15,537 nucleotides of DNA from WANQ01 sp964448055 (GTDB lineage Archaea; Thermoproteota; Thermoprotei_A; Sulfolobales; WANQ01), in NCBI GenBank assembly GCA_964448055.1, contig CAYUVB010000036.1:1-15537 (forward strand), given 5' to 3'. The translations under genes and the position numbers were made by a program. Shown here in pieces: positions 5,869 to 13,676 of the stretch. Position 1 is the first letter of the stretch. Every line of letters starts with the position of its first letter. The notes under the pieces were generated by a model. It did not search any database, had not been told where the DNA came from, and worked only from the letters and a program-made list of their open reading frames with translations.

Positions 5869-6236
5869 AGTAATTTCAGCCTGCCAGTAATATTATCTAT
5901 AGTTTTTGAAGGTGCTGGCCCTATTCCAATACATGTAATGGTACCTGGTTCTAGTTCCGTTCTTCCAGCATCGGCTATAATGGCTACTGGTAGTTTCTTG
6001 GCTCTAGCCTCATTATATATTTTAAGTAGCTCGTCGAGGCTTTCAACTCTTAATACAACTTTTTTCTGTCCCTGTCTAACCCATTCATCAACCCATTTCT
6101 TATTTGTTTTCAATGCTTCAAGTACACAAGTAACAGCGGCATGCGCTACTTGTGCTGCAAGCTTGCCTTTACTCATCTTTAGATCTGTTCTAACAACTAT
6201 TACCTGCTTGAATTCCTCCATAGGTAAATCTACCAC
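5865..6236 (-). CDS. pth2: Peptidyl-tRNA hydrolase, archaeal/eukaryotic type (Pth2)
   Basis: A 123-residue Pth2, which cleaves the ester bond of peptidyl-tRNA released from stalled ribosomes and recycles the tRNA. Signature segments are KQVIVVRTDLKMSKGKLAAQ with AHAA just after it (about 10-34), and DAGRTELEPGTITCIGIGPA (89-108). Length is typical. The start is either GTG at 6236 or ATG at 6221; the conserved part begins just after the ATG. The palindromic TATA box at 6263-6272 puts transcription start near 6241, so GTG would be almost leaderless and ATG would have a 20-base leader. It is first in an operon with truD (4-base overlap). Confidence 0.95.
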   Translation of the reverse strand: MVDLPMEEFKQVIVVRTDLKMSKGKLAAQVAHAAVTCVLEALKTNKKWVDEWVRQGQKKVVLRVESLDELLKIYNEARAKKLPVAIIADAGRTELEPGTITCIGIGPAPSKTIDNITGRLKLL

Positions 6237-6262
6237 TATGATAGTGTTATTAAAGCATAATT

Positions 6263-6272
6263 ATTTATAAAT
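6263..6272. promoter_or_regulatory. Palindromic TATA box between pth2 and the zinc-ribbon gene
   Basis: ATTTATAAAT is a perfect 10-bp palindrome. A start about 26 bases to the left falls near 6241, just before the pth2 start. A start about 26 bases to the right falls near 6294, leaving a leader of about 29 bases with a GGGGT site before TTG at 6323. One box could therefore serve both divergent operons. Confidence 0.5.
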
Positions 6273-6322
6273 CCTAAGAGTATAGAGGTTATGCGAAAAA
6301 TAATAACTTGGGGTAGAGCATA

Positions 6323-6535
6323 TTGGCAACAAGTAGTAAAGTAAAACTTGCAGCAATAGTAGAAACAATAACACCGCCAGTATGTTCTAGTTGTGGAAGA
6401 CTTATCTCTCCGACCGAGAGAGGGGTTGCATTCTACTGTCCTAACTGTGGCAGGATCTTAATGTGGAGATGCCATAAATGTAGAAAGCTAACTACACGTT
6501 ATAAATGCCCTCACTGCGGATTTGAGGGGCCATAA
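6323..6535 (+). CDS. Small zinc-ribbon RNA-binding protein linked to translation (COG2888-like)
   Basis: A 70-residue protein with four CxxC pairs: C21/C24, C39/C42, C50/C53 and C62/C65. They form two treble-clef or ribbon modules in the typical pattern CSSCGRLI...YCPNCGR...WRCHKCRK...YKCPHCGFEGP. This matches the small archaeal zinc-ribbon family predicted to act in translation. It sits directly upstream of aEF-1beta (19-base gap), and this pairing supports a translational role. The start is TTG at 6323 with GGGGT upstream. Molecular function in this organism is not shown by the sequence. Confidence 0.88.
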   Translation: MATSSKVKLAAIVETITPPVCSSCGRLISPTERGVAFYCPNCGRILMWRCHKCRKLTTRYKCPHCGFEGP

Positions 6536-6554
6536 ATCATTATGGTGATAGCAT

Positions 6555-6830
6555 ATGGCTAAGCTTCTCGTAATATTAAAGGTACTGCCAACAGACATAG
6601 ATGTGAATTTAGACGAATTAGCATCGAAGATTAAGGAGATATTACCTCGAGATTACGAGTTAATGAAGTATGAAAAAGTACCAATAGCCTTTGGCCTAAG
6701 TGCATTGAGACTGTATATAGCAATGCCTGAAGAGGAGGAAGGTGGAACAGAGAAACTAGAGGAAAGCGTTAAGAAAGTAAGTGGAGTAAGTGAAGTAGAA
6801 GTTGAAATGTTGCATAGAATGAGTTTTTAA
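6555..6830 (+). CDS. ef1b: Translation elongation factor aEF-1beta
   Basis: A 91-residue archaeal EF-1beta, the guanine-nucleotide exchange factor that recharges EF-1alpha with GTP. It has the ferredoxin-like alpha/beta fold with the start KLLVILKVLPTDIDVNLDEL, the central segment ELMKYEKVPIAFGLSALRLY, an acidic linker (PEEEEGG) and the terminal strand VSEVEVEMLHRMSF. Length is normal. The ATG start has GGTGAT 6 bases upstream. It is most likely cotranscribed with the zinc-ribbon gene. Confidence 0.95.
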   Translation: MAKLLVILKVLPTDIDVNLDELASKIKEILPRDYELMKYEKVPIAFGLSALRLYIAMPEEEEGGTEKLEESVKKVSGVSEVEVEMLHRMSF

Positions 6831-6970
6831 TGCCATGTATTAGATTATAACTCCTATGGATTCCACTCTTTGGCTCTAAATAAAATTCTTATAGGATTTA
6901 GAACCCATAAAGCCTATAATACCCTTTTAGGCAAGCAGTATACTATTGAAGGATAAGAATACAGTATCTT

Positions 6971-9187
6971 ATGAGGGTAAGGCTAGTTATGAGTCCAAGG
7001 AGCGGTGGATTAAGAGAGTTAGTGTTAAGAGTAATTGAGGCTAAGCAAAGAGATGTAGGTACAGGATGGGTTAGAATAGATCCATTAGCATTTAAGAAAG
7101 CCGACATGGAGCCTGGAGTAATAGTAGAAATAGAAGGTAAGAAGAAGACGGTAGCAAGGGCGTGGCCAGGTTATCCTGAGGACGAAGGATTAGAAGTAAT
7201 AAGAATGGATGGTTTATTGAGGAGAAATGCAGGGGTAGGTATAGGAGATAAAGTTATAGTTAGGAGGATTAACGTTAAGCCAGCAACTTTAATAAAACTC
7301 GCGCCTGCGAGTTTTGCTCTTACAACCGATGCAGGTTTCATAAGCTATGTGAAGAGAAAGCTTATGGGTAGACCTCTCATTGAGGGGAACATAGTATTAA
7401 TCCCAGTGCTAGGGAAAGCCATACCGTTTACCGTTGTCCAAACAAAACCACCCGGAGCAGTTATAGTTACATCGTCGACCAACATAACTATACTGGAAAA
7501 ACCAGTTGAAGAGCCTAGAGCGCCAAGGGTAACCTATGATGATATAGGTGGCATGAAGCATGTGATACAAAGGATTAGGGAGCTCGTAGAGCTACCACTA
7601 AAACATCCAGAGTTGTTTAAGCATCTCGGAATTGAGCCGCCAAAAGGCGTTCTCCTATATGGTCCACCTGGCGTGGGTAAAACACTTCTAGCAAAAGCCG
7701 TAGCAAACGAAACTGACGCCTACTTTATAGCAATTAATGGACCAGAAATAATGAGCAAATTCTATGGTGAAAGCGAGCAAAGACTTAGAGAAATATTCGA
7801 GGAGGCCAAAAAACATGCTCCAAGCATAATATTCATTGATGAAATAGACGCTATAGCTCCTAAGAGAGATGAGGTAATAGGAGAAGTAGAACGTAGAGTT
7901 GTAGCACAACTATTAGCTCTAATGGATGGTTTAGAGAGTAGAGGTAATGTTATAGTTATAGCTGCTACTAATAGACCTGAAGCATTAGATCCAGCACTGC
8001 GTAGGCCTGGAAGATTTGATCGTGAAATAGAGATACCTCTACCTGATAAACAAGGTAGACTGGAAATACTTCAAATACATACTCGTAATATGCCTTTAGC
8101 AGAAGATGTAGATTTGAATAAGCTAGCTGAGATAACTCATGGTTATACTGGTGCCGATCTTGCGGCACTAGTTAGAGAAGCTGCAATGCATGCACTAAGA
8201 AGATACTTGCCTGAAATAGATCTTTCTACAGATAAGATACCATCAGAAATACTTGAAAAAATGGAGGTAAGAATGGAGGATTTTCTTGCTGCATACAAGG
8301 AGATAGTACCAAGTGGAATGAGGGAGATTTATGTTGAGGTTCCTGAGGTTCGTTGGGGTGATGTTGGTGGTTTGGAGGATGTTAAGCAGCAGTTGAGGGA
8401 GGCTGTTGAGTGGCCACTAAAACACCCAGAAGCATTTAAACGTGTAGGTATACGTCCACCTAAAGGTATTCTATTGTTCGGCCCTCCTGGTACTGGTAAG
8501 ACTTTGCTTGCTAAGGCTGCTGCTACTGAGAGTGGAGCAAACTTCATAGCAGTAAGAGGACCAGAAATACTAAGCAAATGGGTAGGAGAATCAGAAAAAG
8601 CAATAAGACAAATATTCAGGAGGGCTAGACAGTACGCCCCAAGCATTGTATTCTTCGATGAAATAGACGCCATAGCCCCTATGAGAGGATTTGCAGCAGA
8701 CGCGCATGTTACGGAAAGAGTCGTAAGTCAATTATTAACGGAGATAGACGGTATAACACGTCTAGACAATGTTGTTATTATAGCTGCTACCAATAGACCC
8801 GATATCCTAGACCCAGCACTACTAAGACCGGGAAGATTTGACAAGCTCATATATGTACCACCACCCGACTTTAAAGCTAGAATAGAGATATTAAAGATAC
8901 ATACACGTAATGTCCCATTAGCTGAAGACGTAGATCTAGAGGATATTGCTAGGAGAACAGAAGGCTATAGTGGAGCAGATCTTGAATCACTTGTACGTGA
9001 GGCGGCCCTTGCAGCTTTAAGAGAAGATATAAATGCTAAACAAGTGAGTCAAAGGCACTTTGAATACGCTTTAAGAAAAGTGAGACCATCAATAACGTCT
9101 GACATGATTCAATTCTATAAATCATGGGAGGAGAAGGCTAGACAACAATTACCGAGAAGTTATATTAGGCCTAACATCTATGCTTAG
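6971..9187 (+). CDS. cdc48: Cdc48/p97/VAT-type AAA+ ATPase
   Basis: A 738-residue double-ring AAA+ unfoldase. Residues about 8-185 are the N-domain (double-psi barrel plus Cdc48 domain 2). D1 has Walker A GPPGVGKT (231-238), pore loop KFYGE (263-267), Walker B IIFIDE (286-291), sensor ATNRP and RPGRFD (345-350). D2 has Walker A GPPGTGKT (504-511), pore loop KWVGE (536-540), Walker B IVFFDE (559-564) and RPGRFD (619-624). All catalytic elements are intact in both rings. The C-terminus ends in NIYA, where IYA fits a hydrophobic-Tyr-X motif for docking to the 20S proteasome. Two stretches of D2 (8321-8413 and 8474-8533) use codons unlike the rest of the gene. The start may instead be the second ATG at 6989, which is preceded by a purine-rich GAGGGTAAGG. 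The 140-base upstream gap has a weak TATA (about 6912-6922). Confidence 0.96.
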   Translation: MRVRLVMSPRSGGLRELVLRVIEAKQRDVGTGWVRIDPLAFKKADMEPGVIVEIEGKKKTVARAWPGYPEDEGLEVIRMDGLLRRNAGVGIGDKVIVRRINVKPATLIKLAPASFALTTDAGFISYVKRKLMGRPLIEGNIVLIPVLGKAIPFTVVQTKPPGAVIVTSSTNITILEKPVEEPRAPRVTYDDIGGMKHVIQRIRELVELPLKHPELFKHLGIEPPKGVLLYGPPGVGKTLLAKAVANETDAYFIAINGPEIMSKFYGESEQRLREIFEEAKKHAPSIIFIDEIDAIAPKRDEVIGEVERRVVAQLLALMDGLESRGNVIVIAATNRPEALDPALRRPGRFDREIEIPLPDKQGRLEILQIHTRNMPLAEDVDLNKLAEITHGYTGADLAALVREAAMHALRRYLPEIDLSTDKIPSEILEKMEVRMEDFLAAYKEIVPSGMREIYVEVPEVRWGDVGGLEDVKQQLREAVEWPLKHPEAFKRVGIRPPKGILLFGPPGTGKTLLAKAAATESGANFIAVRGPEILSKWVGESEKAIRQIFRRARQYAPSIVFFDEIDAIAPMRGFAADAHVTERVVSQLLTEIDGITRLDNVVIIAATNRPDILDPALLRPGRFDKLIYVPPPDFKARIEILKIHTRNVPLAEDVDLEDIARRTEGYSGADLESLVREAALAALREDINAKQVSQRHFEYALRKVRPSITSDMIQFYKSWEEKARQQLPRSYIRPNIYA

Positions 9188-9231
9188 GATTAGGTATAAT
9201 TTTCACTTCTACTATTCTGTGGTGAAAAGTT

Positions 9232-9477
9232 TTGCAAACAACCTGGCATTATAGGCCTATACATGTCGAGGTACTAAAGATACTAACTATGAAGGGTGGT
9301 ATTGCAAGAGATCAAGACGTATATGAAGCTCTAAGAAGAGAGTACGATATATCTTATACACGTTTCCTTAAACTACTACTAACTCTCGAGCTACGTGGGT
9401 TAATTATTGTTAGGCAACAGAGGGAAGGAGTACGTATAGTGGAATTAACGCCTTTAGGAAAGAAGACACAGTTTTAA
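9232..9477 (+). CDS. Small winged-helix protein downstream of cdc48
   Basis: An 81-residue protein. The pattern (HVEVLKILTMKGGIARDQDVYEALR, then ISYTRFLKLLLTLELRGLI, then a two-stranded wing IVRQQREGVRIVELTPLG) is a winged helix-turn-helix domain with almost nothing else. Such domains bind DNA or RNA or mediate protein contacts; the target is not evident. The start is TTG at 9232 with GGTGA 6 bases upstream. A TATA-like tataatttt (about 9195-9203) suggests its own promoter, so it need not be part of a cdc48 operon. Its position between cdc48 and fen1 is suggestive but does not define a function. Confidence 0.75.
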   Translation: MQTTWHYRPIHVEVLKILTMKGGIARDQDVYEALRREYDISYTRFLKLLLTLELRGLIIVRQQREGVRIVELTPLGKKTQF

Positions 9478-9526
9478 CACATTTTCACATATAATTTTAC
9501 GTGGAGTAGTAAGGAGGGTTTAAGTA

Positions 9527-10576
9527 ATGGGAGTTAATCTTAGGGATCTAATACCCGATACTGCTAAAAGAGAGCTAGAGTTAAAAGAGTTGAAAGGAAA
9601 AGTGGTAGCAATAGATGCATATAATGCCCTATATCAGTTCCTAACAGCAATAAGACAACCAGATGGAACACCGCTAATGGACAGAATGGGTAGGATAACC
9701 AGTCATTTAAGTGGCTTATTCTATCGTACCATAAACCTAATAGAAAATGGTATTAAGCCAGTATACGTATTCGATGGTAAGCCCCCTGAAATAAAGAAGA
9801 TGGAGATAGAACGTAGGAAAAAGGTAAAGGAAGAAGCCGTAAAGAAATATGAGGAGGCATTGAAGAAGGGAGATCTTGAGGCAGCAAAGAGATATGCTCA
9901 AATGTCATCAAAACTAACTGAAGCCATGGTTGAGGACTCTAAGAGATTATTAACTGCTATGGGTATCCCATGGGTACAAGCACCAGCTGAAGGAGAAGCA
10001 CAAGCAGCATATATGGCGAAAAAAGGTGATGCTTTTGCTGCTGCAAGTCAAGACTATGACTCTTTACTCTTTGGTGCACCTAGACTAGTGAGGAATCTCG
10101 CAATAACAGGTAAAAGGAAGCTCCCAAGAAAGAACGTATATGTTGAAGTTAAGCCTGAACTAATAGAACTGGATAAGCTTCTTAAAGCACTTGGTATATC
10201 CCATGAGCAATTAATAGATATAGCAATACTACTTGGTACAGATTATAATCCTGAAGGAGTTAAAGGTGTAGGTCCTAAAACAGCTTTAAGACTTGTAAAG
10301 AGTTATGGGTCTATAGACAAGATCATTAAAGTTGTTCCACGCCAAGAATTCCCAATAGATCCATTAGAAATAAAGAAGTACTTCCTTAATCCCCCTGTAA
10401 CAGATAGTTATAAATTAGAGTGGCGTGAACCCGATGAAGAGCAGATAATACAAATACTAGTTCGTGAACATGATTTCTCGCTTGAGAGAGTTAAGAATGC
10501 TATTGAGAGACTCAAGAAAGCTCAACGCGAGTTAAAGACTAAGCAACTAGGACTGGATCTATGGTTTAAGAAATAA
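9527..10576 (+). CDS. fen: Flap endonuclease 1 (FEN-1)
   Basis: A 349-residue structure-specific 5' nuclease that removes 5' flaps during Okazaki fragment maturation and repair. Metal-binding residues visible are D30, D83 (VFDGKPP), E155 and E157 (APAEGEAQA), D176 and D178 (SQDYDS) and D239 (GTDY). The helix-hairpin-helix segment is GVKGVGPKTALRLV. The C-terminal QLGLDLWF (340-347) is a clear PCNA-interacting (PIP) box, so recruitment to the sliding clamp is expected. Length is normal. The ATG is preceded by a strong AAGGAGGG. Upstream, catataatttta (about 9488-9499) is a likely TATA box. It converges with pcm, 19 bases away. Confidence 0.97.
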   Translation: MGVNLRDLIPDTAKRELELKELKGKVVAIDAYNALYQFLTAIRQPDGTPLMDRMGRITSHLSGLFYRTINLIENGIKPVYVFDGKPPEIKKMEIERRKKVKEEAVKKYEEALKKGDLEAAKRYAQMSSKLTEAMVEDSKRLLTAMGIPWVQAPAEGEAQAAYMAKKGDAFAAASQDYDSLLFGAPRLVRNLAITGKRKLPRKNVYVEVKPELIELDKLLKALGISHEQLIDIAILLGTDYNPEGVKGVGPKTALRLVKSYGSIDKIIKVVPRQEFPIDPLEIKKYFLNPPVTDSYKLEWREPDEEQIIQILVREHDFSLERVKNAIERLKKAQRELKTKQLGLDLWFKK

Positions 10577-10595
10577 TCAGTTATCTAAACATTCA

Positions 10596-11291
10596 TTATA
10601 GCAGGAATTTATCGCCCCTAGGTTTCCACCCATACTTACCTATCAATGGAACAAATAGACATGGTATATCTTTGCTTATAACCAGTTTTCCACTAGGGGT
10701 TTTATCAACTATATATAGGTATTGCATATACTTATCACCTACTGGTATAACCATTCTCCCTCCAGGTTTCAATTGCTCTACTAGCGGCTTAGGTATATCC
10801 GGTGCACCAGCTGTTACAATTATTCTATCGTAAGGGGCTTCAGGGGGATAACCTAATGTGCCATCACCTACAATTACTACAATTCGATCGCTATATCCTG
10901 CCTTATCAAGATTACGTTTAGCGAATTCCGCTAATTCGGGTAACCTCTCGATAGTTATGACTCTACCGGGTTCCTTAGAATCCTTGGGAGCAACTATTTC
11001 GGCTATAATGGCAGCTTGGTAGCCAGAACCGGTACCGACCTCTAGGACCTTCATACCTTCATCTAAATTAAGTAACTCTGTCATCAATGCTACCATGTGT
11101 GGAGCGCTAATGGTTTGGCCATAACCTATAGGCAAAGGGGAATCCATGTACGCATATTCCCTATAGTGTTCAGGTACAAATAATTCACGTGGAACTGTTA
11201 AGAAAGCCTTCTCTACTTTCTTGCTCCTAATAATACCCTCGCGTTTCAATCGCTCAACTAATTGCTTTCGCTCTATATAGAAATCACGCAA
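10596..11291 (-). CDS. pcm: Protein-L-isoaspartate O-methyltransferase
   Basis: A 231-residue PCMT that methylates L-isoaspartyl residues with S-adenosylmethionine and so starts repair of aged proteins. Diagnostic motifs are GQTISAPHMVALM (58-70), the SAM-binding VLEVGTGSGYQAA (82-94), an acidic ERLPELAEFA post-motif and LKPGGRMVIPVG. Length is normal. The start is TTG at 11291, supported by GGGAGGGG about 7 bases upstream on the minus strand; no ATG fits the family N-terminus. It is transcribed away from the DUF371 gene, and both may use the TATA element at 11336-11345. Confidence 0.95.
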   Translation of the reverse strand: MRDFYIERKQLVERLKREGIIRSKKVEKAFLTVPRELFVPEHYREYAYMDSPLPIGYGQTISAPHMVALMTELLNLDEGMKVLEVGTGSGYQAAIIAEIVAPKDSKEPGRVITIERLPELAEFAKRNLDKAGYSDRIVVIVGDGTLGYPPEAPYDRIIVTAGAPDIPKPLVEQLKPGGRMVIPVGDKYMQYLYIVDKTPSGKLVISKDIPCLFVPLIGKYGWKPRGDKFLL

Positions 11292-11335
11292 TAACTTCCC
11301 CTCCCTTTAGTAGCCAGTCCTCTTTCAGATAACCT

Positions 11336-11345
11336 CTATATAAAG
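11336..11345. promoter_or_regulatory. Near-palindromic TATA box between pcm and the DUF371 gene
   Basis: ctatataaag reads as CTTTATATAG on the other strand, around a perfect TATATA core (11337-11342). Starts about 26 bases away fall near 11313 (leftward, a 22-base leader carrying the pcm ribosome site) and near 11365 (rightward, about a 35-base leader carrying GAGG). Confidence 0.5.
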
Positions 11346-11399
11346 TAGTACAAAAGACTTATTGAGATAATATTCACAGTACTAACGAGGACCATAACT

Positions 11400-11834
11400 A
11401 TGAAGATAGCTATAGAAGTGATTAAAGCATATGGTCATGCAAATATATCTGCTACACATAATTCAACAATAGAAATCACTAAAGATGACTACTTGACACC
11501 TCAAGGTGACTGCATAATCGGAGTCAATGCAAATAAAGCAGCGGGAGAGCTATCTCAACAATTCAAAGATATTATAAAAGATGACAATACAATCATAATC
11601 ATAGTATTCGTAACATCTAATAACTTCGATTATCTTATAGCTAAGGGCTCCAAAGAGCTCAACCCAAAGAGTAATAGAAAAATAATAATAAGAAGATCAG
11701 ATTATATCGATGAATCCACTATAGCAATAAAATCAAGTAAGGCAGCAAAGGATATCTCTAGAAAACTAGTAGAAGATCTTATGAACGGATCTCAGCTTTA
11801 TGTTATTCTAATAGCTATACAACCTCACACGTAA
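11400..11834 (+). CDS. DUF371 family protein
   Basis: A 144-residue member of the archaeal DUF371 family, recognised from AYGHANISATHNSTIEITKD near the start and LTPQGDCIIGVNANKAAGEL after it. The rest is alternating strands and helices (IIIIVFVT, KIIIRRSDYIDESTIAI, KAAKDISRKLV) ending in LYVILIAIQ. The biochemical function of the family is not known to me, and nothing in the neighbourhood fixes it. ATG at 11400 is preceded by GAGG at 9 bases. It ends 16 bases before the assembly gap and converges with the tRNA methyltransferase. Confidence 0.85.
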   Translation: MKIAIEVIKAYGHANISATHNSTIEITKDDYLTPQGDCIIGVNANKAAGELSQQFKDIIKDDNTIIIIVFVTSNNFDYLIAKGSKELNPKSNRKIIIRRSDYIDESTIAIKSSKAAKDISRKLVEDLMNGSQLYVILIAIQPHT

Positions 11835-11850
11835 TTCTATAAATATACTT

Positions 11851-11950
11851 NNNNNNNNNNNNNNNNNNNNNNNNNNNNNNNNNNNNNNNNNNNNNNNNNN
11901 NNNNNNNNNNNNNNNNNNNNNNNNNNNNNNNNNNNNNNNNNNNNNNNNNN
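11851..11950. other. Assembly gap (100 Ns)
   Basis: Exactly 100 unknown bases, the usual placeholder for a gap of unknown size. The tRNA methyltransferase is cut here, and its missing C-terminal part should be of the order of 80 residues or more, so the true gap is probably longer than 100 bases. Confidence 0.98.
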
Positions 11951-12719
11951 TTAATGGTAGTAAATGAGAATCAGCATTAAATACTAAAACTCTGCTTTTC
12001 ATGTACTTAGAATTCAATTGAATCGATTTTAATAAACATTTTATTGCCCAAGGATTTATATCAACTGCTATTATATCAACGTTCTTCCTTATAGCTATAT
12101 TCAGGGTAAACCCACCTATACCAGCAAACATGTCTAGAACTTTATTGCCATTATCAACTAGTTCAGCTAATCTTAGATGTTCTGTACTAAGACTTGGGTT
12201 AATGTATACTTTATCAGGTATAACGTAGAATCTTATTCCATGTTCCTTGTATATAGTGTATTCTACTTTATCACCCCAAACGAGCTTCAAAGGTCTAATA
12301 CGGTATTTTCCTATGGTTTCACCACGCACATATACGGCTTTTATCTTAGGATGTAGTATTTTTAGTGCATGAGCTATAAGGCATCCATAGGATTTCATAA
12401 AGTCTTCTGGCAGTGGTGGAAGTACTATTATGTCACCTACTATGTCATATGATGAAGGTATAAGGTTAACAATATCTTCACTTACGTAATCTTTTATTAT
12501 ATCCCTAAGTCTTAATCCTTTAAGATTTCTTTTATCAGGATTACATGGAACTATTTCAATTTGTCCATTAATTCTCTCCAGTGCATCAGGGCTATCAATT
12601 AAAGGTATAAGTACATGGTCATTTACTGTTGTTAAGCTAAGAGATAAGTCTATGACACATAACTTGGCTAGTAACTCTCTAATTTTAGTGAACTCGTTAA
12701 CCTTCACTTTTAAACACAT
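11951..12719 (-). CDS. Trm5/Taw2-family tRNA methyltransferase or transferase (3' end lost in gap)
   Basis: About 256 residues are visible before the gap. LIPSSYDIVGDIIVLPP (about 87-103) and the GETIGKYRIRPLKLVWGDK and YINPSLSTEHLRL segments match the Trm5 family. The SAM-binding VLDMFAGIGGF (194-204) begins the Rossmann domain. Trm5 makes m1G37 in tRNA, and Taw2 acts on G37 derivatives in wyosine synthesis. The motif that helps separate them (NPP-type, further downstream) lies in the missing part, so I leave this open. The sequence between the gap and 11834 is not a believable C-terminus for this protein, so an open frame through the Ns should not be trusted. The start is ATG at 12719. Confidence 0.85.
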
Positions 12720-12795
12720 TCTATTAGTAGATGCTATAGTCCTTCACCTATCCTTATTACTCTCTAGGAATTACTTTTATCCTAGTCTACTCATA

Positions 12796-12803
12796 AGTTT
12801 AAA
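12796..12803 (+). promoter_or_regulatory. Probable TATA box of the NAD kinase-nob1 operon
   Basis: agtttaaa is centred about 49 bases upstream of the TTG start, predicting a leader of about 22 bases that contains the GGAAGGTG ribosome site. Confidence 0.4.
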
Positions 12804-12848
12804 GGGACACAAACCATATTGTTTTAGTATCCTAGGAAGGTGTAATGA

Positions 12849-13676
12849 TTGAAAGTAGGAGTTGTTGCTAAGCCTGGAGACAAATCTATATCAAAAATAC
12901 TCTACACAGTAATTACGAGTCTACTAGAGCACGGAGTCGAGGTGCTACTAGACCCTATAGCAGCGAGTTATATTCAATTAGAAAGTGTTAAAACATTCGA
13001 TATACTTAAAGATACACCTGACATAATAATAGTTGTAGGCGGCGATGGCACTCTTCTAAGAACAATACAACTATTAGGTGATAGGCAGCCAGCGATAATG
13101 ACAATACGTTATGGACGTAGAGGTTTCCTACTAGATGTAAGTCCATATGAAATAAGAGAAAGGATTAAAGATTTAGTTGAAGGAAGATACTTCATTGTAA
13201 GATATATGAGACTTCAAGCAGAAATAATTGATAGAGGGATAAGAACACCGTATGCATTAAATGAGGTCACTATAGTTCAACCAGAATTTAAGGTCGTTAG
13301 ATTACATTTACTTAAGGACGATGACCCCATATATTCTATGGATGGTGATGGTATAATAGTAGCAACACCTATAGGTTCAACAGCATATTCATTATCAGCT
13401 GGTGGCCCTATAGTAGATCCCGAGGTAGAAGCCATAATAATAACACCTATTAATCCATTACAGCTATACCTACGGTCTATAGTGATTCCATCGAGTTCTA
13501 AGATAACGGTAAGTGTACGTAGTGATAGTCCGACAGCACTTCTGTTAGTGGATGGTCAATATAGTATAAGAGTTGAACCAGGTGAGACAATAAGTATATC
13601 AAAGGCTCCAGCACCAGCTAGAATAATAAGATTCCAGAAGGTACCAGTATATGAGAAAGTCTTTGAGAGAAGATAA
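12849..13676 (+). CDS. nadK: NAD kinase
   Basis: A 275-residue NAD(+) kinase that phosphorylates NAD to NADP with ATP or polyphosphate. Motifs are GGDGT (64-68) with the catalytic Asp, LNEV (137-140), and the glycine-rich DGDGIIVATPIGSTAYSL with SAGGP just after it (165-187). The C-terminal beta-rich domain is complete (LLVDGQ near 230). The start is TTG at 12849. The ATG four bases earlier is in another frame and stops after eight codons, so TTG with GGTG upstream is preferred. The 3' end overlaps nob1 by 26 bases. Confidence 0.95.
   Translation: MKVGVVAKPGDKSISKILYTVITSLLEHGVEVLLDPIAASYIQLESVKTFDILKDTPDIIIVVGGDGTLLRTIQLLGDRQPAIMTIRYGRRGFLLDVSPYEIRERIKDLVEGRYFIVRYMRLQAEIIDRGIRTPYALNEVTIVQPEFKVVRLHLLKDDDPIYSMDGDGIIVATPIGSTAYSLSAGGPIVDPEVEAIIITPINPLQLYLRSIVIPSSSKITVSVRSDSPTALLLVDGQYSIRVEPGETISISKAPAPARIIRFQKVPVYEKVFERR

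Noticed and set aside
11808..11850. C-terminus of the Trm5-family protein read through the Ns
   Set aside because: The segment is antisense to the end of the DUF371 gene, and the frame through a placeholder gap is arbitrary.
12652..12852. Plus-strand open frame of 66 codons upstream of NAD kinase
   Set aside because: It begins antisense to the Trm5-family gene and shows no family resemblance; NAD kinase has its own TTG start with a ribosome site.
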